41,136 bases of DNA from Treponema sp. (GTDB lineage Bacteria > Spirochaetota > Spirochaetia > Treponematales > Treponemataceae), in the NCBI GenBank assembly GCA_024402655.1, contig JAKSTH010000009.1, positions 1-41,136 on the forward strand, written 5' to 3'. Made by a program: the position numbers and the translations under genes. A model generated the notes under the pieces. It did not search any database, was not told the DNA's origin, and worked only from the letters and a program-made list of their open reading frames with translations. This document shows positions 34,288 through 41,136 of the stretch, in pieces. How positions within the stretch are numbered: position 1 is the first letter of the stretch; each line of letters begins with the position of its first letter.

Positions 34288-34327
34288 TTTTAATAGGCCT
34301 CCTTAATAGGGTTATATTATTACTTTC

Positions 34328-34356
34328 ATTTTATTCTGAAACTACTCAGAAGTCAA
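34328..34356 (-). promoter_or_regulatory. Promoter of the orphan sugar ATPase gene
   Basis: The minus strand has TTGACT at 34356-34351, a 17-bp spacer and TAAAAT at 34333-34328. The leader is ~34 nt and carries AGGAGG. Confidence 0.75.
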
Positions 34357-34417
34357 ATGAATTTTTGAATAAAATATTATGATAATTTTTCCAACATAAT
34401 AATGACTGTCAGATTTT

Positions 34418-35245
34418 TTACTTTAATAAACCTTCAACTTTAGCTGCAGCTTCCTGCAATTCAGTAATGTTAAGACTTTCTACATCACCAGCATCAATTG
34501 CACGGCTTGTAGTTTCTTCCATTGGAATTCTTGCAAGAACAGGAATATTAAAATCAGCAGCAATCTTATCAATATTGCTTTCACCAAAAATCTTGATTTC
34601 CTTGTTACAATCAGGGCATTTTACATAACTCATATTTTCTACAAGACCAAGAATTGGTACATTCATCATATTTGCCATGTTTACAGCTTTTTCAACAATA
34701 ACTCTTACAAGCTGCTGTGGAGTTGAAACAACAATAATTCCATCAATAGGAAGACTCTGGAATACAGTAAGAGGGACATCTCCAGTTCCAGGTGGCATAT
34801 CAACAAACATAAAATCAACATCTTTCCAGATAACATCAGTCCAGAACTGTTTAACAGCACCTGCAATAACAGGACCTCGCCAGATTACAGGATCATTTTC
34901 ATTCTGTAAAAGAAAGTTCATAGACATAAGCTGAATGCCAGAATCTGTAACAACAGGTTTTAAAGCATCCTGATTTTCAACAGCTTCAGCTCTCTTATCA
35001 CCTACCCCAAAACTTTCTGGAATAGAAGGACCAGTAATGTCGGCATCTAAAATAGCAGTTTTAAAACCATCTTTACAAACTTTGCTTGCCAAAAGAGATG
35101 TAACAAGAGATTTACCTACACCACCTTTTCCACTAACAATACCAATAACTTTTTTTACAGAACTTTCCTTATTAAGATATGCATGCAAATCTCTTTCTGC
35201 ACAGTTCTGTCCACAACTGCCACATTCGTGATTACAATCTGCCAC
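34418..35245 (-). CDS. mrp: Mrp/ApbC-family P-loop ATPase, Fe-S cluster carrier
   Basis: 275 residues from a GTG at 35245, chosen because CAGGAG lies 8 nt upstream and the family N-terminus starts there; the frame is open 12 codons further to an ATG with no ribosome binding site. The N-terminal motif CNHECGSCGQNC provides four Cys, as in Firmicute/spirochaete Mrp. The deviant Walker A GKGGVGKSLVTSLLA, DADITGPSIPESFG, FMFVDMPPGTGDV, VSTPQQLVRVIVEKAVNM and the C-terminal CPDCNKEIKIFG pair (bridging cluster site) all match. It probably delivers 4Fe-4S clusters to apo-proteins. Single gene with its own promoter. Confidence 0.93.
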   Translation of the reverse strand: MADCNHECGSCGQNCAERDLHAYLNKESSVKKVIGIVSGKGGVGKSLVTSLLASKVCKDGFKTAILDADITGPSIPESFGVGDKRAEAVENQDALKPVVTDSGIQLMSMNFLLQNENDPVIWRGPVIAGAVKQFWTDVIWKDVDFMFVDMPPGTGDVPLTVFQSLPIDGIIVVSTPQQLVRVIVEKAVNMANMMNVPILGLVENMSYVKCPDCNKEIKIFGESNIDKIAADFNIPVLARIPMEETTSRAIDAGDVESLNITELQEAAAKVEGLLK

Positions 35246-35260
35246 GTTACGCTCCTGAAA

Positions 35261-35274
35261 GTGCAAATATGCAC
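35261..35274. promoter_or_regulatory. Inverted repeat in the mrp leader
   Basis: GTGCA-AATA-TGCAC, a perfect 5-bp inverted repeat, lies 16 bases before the mrp GTG and downstream of the -10. It could be an operator or a small RNA hairpin near the ribosome binding site. Weak evidence. Confidence 0.35.
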
Positions 35275-35302
35275 AATGCACAATATAAATTTTTATACAT
35301 CA

Positions 35303-35331
35303 AATATAAGAATAAAATAATGTAAAATCAA
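35303..35331 (-). promoter_or_regulatory. Promoter of mrp
   Basis: The minus strand has TTGATT at 35331-35326, a 17-bp spacer and TATATT at 35308-35303, giving a ~50-nt leader. Confidence 0.65.
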
Positions 35332-35466
35332 GGAATATTTATGGTAGATTTCTTGTAATTTTCTGTATTTTTTTTAAAAAATTTCTATCTAACAGTACAT
35401 TTCCTATGTATATTTATTCAATTTTTCTGTATAATTTTGCAAGATTTTAAAAAAAAGGTGGTCAAT

Positions 35467-36966
35467 ATGACAGCACAATTTATTGCCAAGTTACTTGCTT
35501 TCGTACTCTATCTTGGTATTATGATTTATGTTGGATTAAAAAATGCCAGCAAAAATAACAGTTCAGCTGACTTCTTCTTAGGAGGTCGTAAAGTTGGTCC
35601 TTGGGTAACAGCTCTTTCAGCAGAAGCCTCTGACTCTTCAGCATGGCTTTTAATGGGACTCCCTGGACTTTGTTACTTAGGTGGTGTTCAGGAATCAATC
35701 TGGACAGCAGTTGGTCTTATTATTGGTACATACTTAAGCTGGCTTTTTGTTGCAAAACCATTGCGTAAATGTTCAATTGCATTTGGGGATTCAATTACAA
35801 TTCCAGAATTCCTTTCAAACCGCTTTAAAGATAAATCTCATATGCTTTCAATTGTTTCTGTAATCTTTATTGTTTTGTTCTTTACAATTTATACAGCTTC
35901 TGGTTTTGTTGCTTGTGCTAAATTGTTCAATTCTGTATTCGGATTGAACTATCATGCAGGTCTTGCAATTGGTCTTGTAGTAATTCTTTGTTACACAGTA
36001 ACAGGTGGTTACACAGCCGTATGTACAACAGACTTTATCCAGGGTTCATTAATTTTCGTTGCATTTGTAATTTCAACAGTTATTGTAATCTTCTCAATTG
36101 GTAGCGGAAGTGCCCCTGTAAGTGTTTCAGATGTATTCAACAATTTCAGCGCATTGGCAGGAACAGAATTACAGTCATTTAATGGAATGGGTATTGTTTC
36201 AGCTTTAGCTTGGGGACTTGGTTACTTTGGTATGCCACACATTATCGTACGCTTTATGGGTATTCGTTCTAACTCAGAAATTGGTAAAGCTCGCCGCATC
36301 GGTATTGTATGGATGGTAATTTCTTACATTGGTGCAATTCTCATTGGTACACTTGGTACAGTTTATTTGAAAAAATATGGAATTACATTGGATGCAGTAA
36401 ATGCAGAAACAGTATTCTCAGCAACAATGCAGAATATGTACCCAGCATTTATCGCAGGTATTTTCCTTTGTGCAATTCTTGCAGCTTCAATGTCTACAGC
36501 AGACTCACAGCTTCTTGCAGCATCTTCTGCAGTAAGCCAGGATATTTTCAAAGGATTAATTAAAAAAGATGCAGAAGAAAAAGAAGTTTTGAATGTAAGC
36601 CGCTTTACAGTATTCTTAATTGCTTTGGTTGCCCTCTTCCTTTCATTAAATCCTAATTCTTCAATCTTTAATCTTGTATCATTTGCATGGTCAGGATTCG
36701 GTGGAACATTTGGTCCATTAGTTCTTCTTGCACTTTACTGGAAACGCACAACAGCACCTGGTGCAATTGCAGGTTTAGTAGTTGGTGGTATTGTAGATGT
36801 AATCTGGCATTATATTCCAGCTACAGTTGCTCCAATTTTCGGACTTTACGAAATTGTTCCAGCATTCCTCGCTTGTTTAGTAGTAACAGTAATCGTTTCA
36901 CTCTGTACAAAACAGAATGAAGAAGTAGTTGCTAAATATGAAGAATACAAGAATATGGCAGACTAA
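35467..36966 (+). CDS. putP: Sodium/proline symporter, PutP type
   Basis: Inner-membrane sodium:solute symporter, 499 residues with about 13 helices. The start is ATG at 35467 with AAGGTGG 5 nt upstream; a TTG ten codons earlier has no ribosome binding site. The PutP signature is clear: FFLGGRKVGPWVTALSAEASDSSAWLLMGLPG, where the Ser/Asp residues line the Na+/proline site, then FGDSITIPEFLSNRF and ILAASMSTADSQLLAASSAVSQDI. The C-terminus lacks long regulatory extensions. Single gene with a TATAAT at 35430-35435 and a strong terminator. Proline is the likeliest substrate, but related symporters carry other solutes. Confidence 0.93.
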   Translation: MTAQFIAKLLAFVLYLGIMIYVGLKNASKNNSSADFFLGGRKVGPWVTALSAEASDSSAWLLMGLPGLCYLGGVQESIWTAVGLIIGTYLSWLFVAKPLRKCSIAFGDSITIPEFLSNRFKDKSHMLSIVSVIFIVLFFTIYTASGFVACAKLFNSVFGLNYHAGLAIGLVVILCYTVTGGYTAVCTTDFIQGSLIFVAFVISTVIVIFSIGSGSAPVSVSDVFNNFSALAGTELQSFNGMGIVSALAWGLGYFGMPHIIVRFMGIRSNSEIGKARRIGIVWMVISYIGAILIGTLGTVYLKKYGITLDAVNAETVFSATMQNMYPAFIAGIFLCAILAASMSTADSQLLAASSAVSQDIFKGLIKKDAEEKEVLNVSRFTVFLIALVALFLSLNPNSSIFNLVSFAWSGFGGTFGPLVLLALYWKRTTAPGAIAGLVVGGIVDVIWHYIPATVAPIFGLYEIVPAFLACLVVTVIVSLCTKQNEEVVAKYEEYKNMAD

Positions 36967-36987
36967 CATTAATTAGTATAGCTTATT

Positions 36988-37032
36988 AAAGGACTGATTT
37001 CTTAATTTAAATGGAATCAGTCCTTTTTTTTT
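36988..37032 (+). terminator. Intrinsic terminator after putP
   Basis: AAAGGACTGATT pairs with AATCAGTCCTTT, followed by a run of T. It lies 22 bases after the putP stop. Confidence 0.9.
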
Positions 37033-37128
37033 ACACTTTTTACAGATTTACAATTTCCAACATTGATTCTTCCAATAAAAACTGATAGGTTTATATTATA
37101 AAAACGTTATAAAAAAAGGAGATTTTTT

Positions 37129-37716
37129 ATGAAAAAAATTATTGCCATTTTGGCAGTCTGCTTTGCTTTTACAACAAGCTTATTTGCAGAAAAAGCAATT
37201 ACATTTGCTCTAAACTATGAAGACTACATAGTTGAAAACATCGGTTTCAATGGATTTGGTATATCAACAACACAGGAAAATTACAGCGATCCAAATAACA
37301 TCCTTGGTTTTGGTTCTACAGTTTCTTTTAATATTATTACTTCTCAAAAAAATTTGGAATCTGGTTATTCAAGCAAACTGGCAAAAGGTGCATTTTGTTT
37401 TACAATGGATGGACTTGTTGGACCTGCTATACGCCCTGTAAACACAAACAACTTTACAGTTTCCCTTATACCAGGTTTTGCTATGAACATGTTGGCTTAT
37501 TTCTATGATGATTTAGCATATGAATTTTTTGACATTGGATTAGGCGTAAATGTTCAGGGATCTTATAAAATCAACAGTTCATTTGTTTTAACAGGTGGAA
37601 TTGATGTTTCATATTATTTCTATAGCTTTATACTTCCTGTATCAGGAAACTTCTATAGTGACAATCAAAATTCTTTCACAATTCGTCCATTTATCGGAAT
37701 CACATTCTACAATTAA
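37129..37716 (+). CDS. Small secreted outer-membrane-type beta-barrel-like protein
   Basis: 195 residues. Signal peptide MKKIIAILAVCFAFTTSLFA, then amphipathic strands (ITFALNYEDYIV, NILGFGSTVSFNII, FTVSLIPGFAMNMLAYF, FDIGLGVNVQGSYKI, FVLTGGIDVSYYFYS) ending FTIRPFIGITFYN. The C-terminal aromatic and alternating pattern are typical of small outer-membrane barrels with eight or so strands. AAGGAG precedes the ATG and a strong terminator follows, so it is monocistronic. I do not recognise a named family; an outer-membrane location is inference. Confidence 0.75.
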   Translation: MKKIIAILAVCFAFTTSLFAEKAITFALNYEDYIVENIGFNGFGISTTQENYSDPNNILGFGSTVSFNIITSQKNLESGYSSKLAKGAFCFTMDGLVGPAIRPVNTNNFTVSLIPGFAMNMLAYFYDDLAYEFFDIGLGVNVQGSYKINSSFVLTGGIDVSYYFYSFILPVSGNFYSDNQNSFTIRPFIGITFYN

Positions 37717-37724
37717 TCATTAAT

Positions 37725-37765
37725 AATAAGGGGAATTCTAATTAAGGATTCCCCTTATTTTTTTT
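37725..37765 (+). terminator. Intrinsic terminator after the small barrel gene
   Basis: AATAAGGGGAAT pairs with ATTCCCCTTATT and is followed by a T-run on the plus strand. It also lies just past the stop of the convergent frameshifted gene. Confidence 0.88.
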
Positions 37766-38201
37766 CATATTTTGGACCAAATCCTCTTTCCTTGAGATTC
37801 AGTTTTTACACACAATTCATTAATAATATATTCCGTTCCACGAATCCAATGTTTTACATATCCCATAGAAAGAGCCATCATTTCGTCATTATCGAAAAAT
37901 CCAAGAGTAAGAGAATTTACATTTCCAATTAATATAAAAACATCTCATACCATTAAAATAAAATGTAATTGAATCATTATCTTTTTTATATTTCTTAAAA
38001 TCAGCAAAATATAAAGTAGTTGTAGCAACTGAGTTTTTCACTATTAAATTATTCTCATTTACAATTAATTCCCACTCTTCCATTTTTGCCGAAACATTCT
38101 TAATTCCTAAAAAAGTAGAAAAATAATAAAGTGGAATAGAAAACAGATTAATAACCAGAATAATTACAGGAACAACAGATGCAACTAATTTTATAAATCA
38201 T
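37765..38201 (-). pseudogene. Frameshifted gene for a small membrane protein
   Basis: This interval looks empty but reads as one ~145-residue protein if two bases are removed. It starts at the ATG at 38201 (AGGTG upstream) as MIYKLVASVVPVIILVINLF, a membrane segment. Dropping one base from the T4 run at 38189-38192 leads into SIPLYYFSTFLGIKNVSAKM and a soluble domain (EEWELIVNENNLIV, ATTTLYFADFKKY). Dropping one base from the A5 run at 37936-37940 then leads into GNVNSLTLGFFDNDEMM and GYVKHWIRGTEYI, ending at TGA 37765-37767. The middle piece alone is a 64-codon ORF. Topology and domain look loosely like YcxB-type proteins, but this is unproven. Both lesions are single extra bases in homopolymers, so they may be sequencing errors rather than decay. 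Confidence 0.6.
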
Positions 38202-38211
38202 GTTCTCACAC

Positions 38212-38802
38212 CTACTTTTGGAAAATAATCGTATCAAAATCTTCTGAAAAATAATCAAAATCTGATTTTTCAACACCTTCTGAATCGACTTTTTCTAAAT
38301 GAAAATCTATTTCAGGATTTTTTTCATACACAAAACTAAAAAATTCCTTCATTTCTAAATTATGTGGAAAATATTTTATGAAAGATTTCTGAATTTCTTC
38401 TTTATAACCAAATTCAGATATTCCCATATAGCTTATTATAAATTTATCGATACTGTGCCTATATGCATGAGCTTTATAGTGAACAATGCTTACTATTTTT
38501 TTGTATTCAAGATTATAAATATCTTCATTTTTTAAGGAAAAACATACATCATCGTATTCGAGTTTCCACAAAAGAGAGTATACAAAAAGAATTGAAACTA
38601 GAATCAGAGCGCATAAGAAAACCAGTACAATACTTGAATCAAGTTCTTTTACTTTCTTCAAGTCGAAAGATCCGTCCATAAAATCAATATGAGAAGTTTC
38701 TATAAAAAAGAATTCCTTATTTAAAATTGCAAACACAATTATTCCTACACATATTATTCCCCAAAAAATTGCATTTCCTTTTTTTTGAATGATTTTTTTC
38801 AC
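38212..38802 (-). CDS. Two-helix membrane protein of unknown function
   Basis: 196 residues. The start codon is GTG at 38802 with GAGAGG 7 nt upstream. Two membrane helices (AIFWGIICVGIIVFAIL, ~10-27; SIVLVFLCALILVSILFVYSLL, ~56-78) enclose a short extracytoplasmic loop. The C-terminal ~110 residues are soluble, acidic and aromatic, with no motif I recognise. It is 12 nt after the LprI-like gene and 10 nt before the frameshifted membrane gene, so all are one operon. Confidence 0.65.
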   Translation of the reverse strand: MKKIIQKKGNAIFWGIICVGIIVFAILNKEFFFIETSHIDFMDGSFDLKKVKELDSSIVLVFLCALILVSILFVYSLLWKLEYDDVCFSLKNEDIYNLEYKKIVSIVHYKAHAYRHSIDKFIISYMGISEFGYKEEIQKSFIKYFPHNLEMKEFFSFVYEKNPEIDFHLEKVDSEGVEKSDFDYFSEDFDTIIFQK

Positions 38803-38814
38803 TATATAACCTCT

Positions 38815-39303
38815 CTATTTCGCTAACTTCGTTCCATATCTATCTGTATAACATAAATCTTCAGAAGTTTGATCAAGTATTGTATAATATAAACATAAAT
38901 AATATTTTGCACGTTCTTTATATAAACTAATCCAGTTACCATCAAACTCCCCAATATATATTTCCCTTCCAATAAAATTCATATTCACATTATTTCGAAC
39001 TAGGGAATAATCACTTTTGATTGAATCCTCCCATTTCTTCTGATTTGCTCTAATAATAGATTCCGATTTAGGAATTATAGAAATTAATCTTTCCAGTTCT
39101 AAATACATTTGCTTTTTCCATAATTCCTGATATTTTCCATTGATTTCTTGCCATTCATAATTAGTTGTCCATTTTTGCATATCAACTTCATACTGTTTAT
39201 CAATCTCATTATCTTTTGGAAAATAATCACTGTTAATTATTTGAGAAAAACAATTCCACACACATACAAATAAAAATATGCAAATTGTAAATACTTTTTT
39301 CAT
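38815..39303 (-). CDS. Secreted protein with a LprI-like (DUF1311) domain
   Basis: 162 residues with a signal peptide (MKKVFTICIFLFVCVWNCFS). The mature part is helical and repeats the LprI pattern: MQKWTTNYEWQEINGKYQELWKKQM, IRANQKKWEDSIKSDY, and a late YKERAKYYLCLYYTILD helix. LprI domains occur in lysozyme-inhibitor-like and uncharacterised periplasmic proteins. The usual conserved Cys pair is incomplete. AAGGA precedes the ATG. The assignment is by motif rhythm and is tentative. Confidence 0.6.
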   Translation of the reverse strand: MKKVFTICIFLFVCVWNCFSQIINSDYFPKDNEIDKQYEVDMQKWTTNYEWQEINGKYQELWKKQMYLELERLISIIPKSESIIRANQKKWEDSIKSDYSLVRNNVNMNFIGREIYIGEFDGNWISLYKERAKYYLCLYYTILDQTSEDLCYTDRYGTKLAK

Positions 39304-39332
39304 TTTATTTCCTTACCCCACTAAATTTCTGT

Positions 39333-40139
39333 TTATTTTTCCAAGTATATAACGTCCCCATCGATTAATATTTTTTCTGGAAGAGTTTCATTTATTTCAA
39401 TTATGTTATTTAGTTTTATATCCTTAAATAAGATTTTATTTTCATTTACAACAATTTTATCAGATTGAATACCTGTATAAATACCTGTGACTTTATTATT
39501 CTGCACAAACACCATACGATGTGTCATTCTTCCTGATGATTTTAAATTCCAGACTAAAGTTGTTTTATAAATTTCAATATCATTTATTTTGCCAATATAC
39601 AATATTAACAGTTTGTGATTTTCATCATCATATGGAAAATACATATTATTTTTTTCAAATAACAAATTATGAATCTTTTTGTTCCCATCAATTACTTTAT
39701 TAAAATAATCCATATCATCTGAAGTATCTTGCAATTCTATAGAATCACCATATAATCTTGCAAAGTTTTTTCCTTCGCTACTGAATTTTTTACAGTCTAA
39801 AAATAAAATTGGATTTTCTTTTTCAAAGTCTACCCACCCATATGCACGATTTCCCCATCCATCAATAAAGGAAAATTCATATTTATTCTTTTTTAATTTT
39901 AATGTTACTTCATTATTTATTATCTGGCTAAATGGTAACAGGGTGTGTTTAATATTTGCTTTGATTTCTTTTTTGCCTGCAGAAATTTCTTTTAATTCTA
40001 TTTCATAAAATGAAACATAATAATTTTTTTCTGTTTCAGAAAACCATTCCTCTGTTGCTGAATATTTTTTTAAATATTCCTGAGAAAATAAACTTGTAGA
40101 GCAAAACAATGCAATTAATAATATAAATATATTTTTCAA
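39333..40139 (-). CDS. Secreted hypothetical protein
   Basis: 268 residues. Signal peptide MKNIFILLIALFCSTSLFS, then a largely beta-strand protein (VSFYEIELKEISAG, YEFSFIDGWGNRAYGWVDF, LLILYIGKINDIEIYKTTLVWN, MVFVQNNKVTGIYTG). No lipobox. The start is TTG at 40139 with GGGAG 6 nt upstream. It is followed 29 nt later by the LprI-like gene. I do not recognise a family. Confidence 0.68.
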   Translation of the reverse strand: MKNIFILLIALFCSTSLFSQEYLKKYSATEEWFSETEKNYYVSFYEIELKEISAGKKEIKANIKHTLLPFSQIINNEVTLKLKKNKYEFSFIDGWGNRAYGWVDFEKENPILFLDCKKFSSEGKNFARLYGDSIELQDTSDDMDYFNKVIDGNKKIHNLLFEKNNMYFPYDDENHKLLILYIGKINDIEIYKTTLVWNLKSSGRMTHRMVFVQNNKVTGIYTGIQSDKIVVNENKILFKDIKLNNIIEINETLPEKILIDGDVIYLEK

Positions 40140-40166
40140 TTTTTTCTCCCTTATATAATATCTGAA

Positions 40167-41018
40167 TTATTCAAACTCAACTGGAATAAACTCGAAATCT
40201 ACATTTGGCTTTATTCCTTGATTAATCATTGTATATAACATTTTCTTACTGATTATATACATCCCAATTCGAGAAGCTCGGGAATGCTCTTTCAATTCAT
40301 TAAAATCCAGTAATTCATTTTTTATTTCTTTTTTTAATTTCATTATAGAACCTTTTGGATTATAAAAAAAATTATTACAATCACAGTCATTTGATGAAAT
40401 TCTATGTTTCAGTATATTATACTCTTCTTTTTTTAACGCATCTTTTAATATTTTTGAAGGTTTTATCTGCATATTAGTCGTAATAATTTCATCTTTACAA
40501 TTATATAAAGGTACAAACTCAATTCCAGTAATTTCCTTTTCAATTAATGCTTTTTTGAAGTTCGTATTTATAATCCATTCGAGCCAAAAAGGAGTTACTA
40601 AAGATTTAGTGAAGTGTTTTGTTGTTAAACCTTTTACTTTTAAAGGAGCTTTTTGAACAAGCCCTCTCTTACAAATCGGACAAAAATTTGAATAATCAAA
40701 TGAGGGATTTCCATCTTGTTCTAGTTCCCACTTACACATTTTTATTAATGTATCTGGATTTTCCATCTGTCCTGAACAATAAAAGAATTCATATTTTTCA
40801 AGATCTTCTATTTCCAAAACTACATAATCCCAGTCAACTTGAAAATCACAAATTGCTTCCAGTCGAGTTTTAAATTCCAGTTCTTCCTCTACTGTTGCAT
40901 TTCTAACAGAAAGTATATGTCCACTTAGATAAGTTTTACAATTTAATCCCTTTTTAAGGTTTTTCTTTTGTTCTTCAGTTAGTATATTTTCTATAACAAA
41001 GTTTAAATTTTTTTTCAT
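40167..41018 (-). CDS. Hypothetical protein with a CPIC-type zinc motif
   Basis: 283 residues from the ATG at 41018, which has GAGAG ~10 nt upstream; the frame is open another 14 codons to an ATG at 41060 with no ribosome binding site. No signal peptide. The middle holds FCPICKRGL plus Cys residues in CDFQVDW, KMCKWELEQ and later SSNDCDCNNF, so a zinc-ribbon-like site is plausible. The C-terminus has a short LDFNELKEHSRASRIGMYIISKKMLYTMI segment. The mix resembles immunity-type or accessory-locus proteins, but I cannot assign a family. It is upstream of the secreted genes and may start their operon. Confidence 0.6.
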   Translation of the reverse strand: MKKNLNFVIENILTEEQKKNLKKGLNCKTYLSGHILSVRNATVEEELEFKTRLEAICDFQVDWDYVVLEIEDLEKYEFFYCSGQMENPDTLIKMCKWELEQDGNPSFDYSNFCPICKRGLVQKAPLKVKGLTTKHFTKSLVTPFWLEWIINTNFKKALIEKEITGIEFVPLYNCKDEIITTNMQIKPSKILKDALKKEEYNILKHRISSNDCDCNNFFYNPKGSIMKLKKEIKNELLDFNELKEHSRASRIGMYIISKKMLYTMINQGIKPNVDFEFIPVEFE

Positions 41019-41136
41019 ACTTTTTAACTCTCGTTTACAAGTTGTGCATCCGCATAACATTAACTGTCTGATTTTAAAACAGTGTTATACGTTTATTCAC
41101 CTATACTTTTTCTGTATTTGATTCTTTCACAAACTT

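Noticed and set aside
33709-34293. 194-codon open frame on the plus strand opposite the UgpC/MsmK-type ATPase gene
   Set aside because: It lies wholly opposite a strongly conserved ATPase and its product is Cys/Phe/Tyr/Ser-rich with no domain. No ribosome binding site or promoter supports it.
34375-34402. Hairpin ATTATG...CATAAT after mrp as an intrinsic terminator
   Set aside because: Only six A/T-rich base pairs with a 13-nt loop and a broken T-tract; too weak to call.
1-41136. CRISPR array, tRNA/rRNA genes, insertion sequences or prophage
   Set aside because: I saw no regularly spaced repeats, cloverleaf-like sequences with CCA-type ends, transposase motifs or phage genes; hairpins found are terminators, operators or a leader structure. 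Small RNAs cannot be excluded by eye.

Overview
The window is AT-rich and reads as a contiguous piece of spirochaete chromosome, most likely a host-associated Treponema (gut, rumen or oral type). This is an inference from gene content: signal-peptide beta-barrel-like outer membrane proteins, FlhB-tail and FliK-like genes, an EarP-type EF-P, and a CUT1 sugar-transport system like those of fermentative Treponema. I saw no rRNA, tRNA, CRISPR array or insertion sequence.

Layout. (1) 1-4.3 kb, minus strand: one tight operon, FliK-like > FlhB C-terminal-domain protein > YraN > small FlgM-like protein > Zn-motif protein > EarP > EF-P. EF-P carries Arg32 at its tip and lies directly downstream of earP, its arginine rhamnosyltransferase. 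(2) 4.3-6.8 kb, minus: the classic rpsP-khpA-rimM-trmD-rplS operon with a clear promoter and a GNRA leader hairpin. (3) 6.8-10.7 kb, minus: argH followed by a polar amino-acid ABC transporter (binding protein, internal terminator, permease, ATPase). (4) 10.8-23.9 kb, minus: the most distinctive region. It is a nine-gene block with two CUT1 permease pairs and two solute-binding proteins (one a ~1000-residue membrane-anchored fusion to two carbohydrate-binding-like beta-sandwiches). It also holds a DUF5696-like anchored protein, a Yip1-family membrane protein and an NHL/TPR membrane-anchored protein. There is no ATPase, regulator or recognised glycoside hydrolase in the block.

(5) 24-25.7 kb, minus: PadR > HAAS/DUF4097 > PspC envelope-stress-type operon with an inverted repeat inside its promoter. 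(6) 25.8-31.7 kb: a plus-strand polytopic membrane protein, then dapB and lysC on the minus strand, divergent from azlCD on the plus strand, then an RNase II-family nuclease. (7) 31.7-37.7 kb: an outer-membrane-type protein, an orphan UgpC/MsmK-type ATPase (a likely energiser for the ATPase-less block), an Mrp/ApbC Fe-S carrier, a PutP-type symporter and a small outer-membrane-type protein. (8) 37.7-41.1 kb, minus: poorly conserved small genes (one frameshifted twice, one LprI-like) with no recognised function.

A recurring regulatory theme is that at least four transcription units (the FliK-like gene, argH, the fusion binding protein and azlC) have a good -10 element only 7-9 nt before the start codon and no Shine-Dalgarno. 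Their mRNAs are therefore probably leaderless. Three of the four begin just downstream of the previous unit's terminator. Most other genes have strong GGAGG/AGGTG-type ribosome binding sites.
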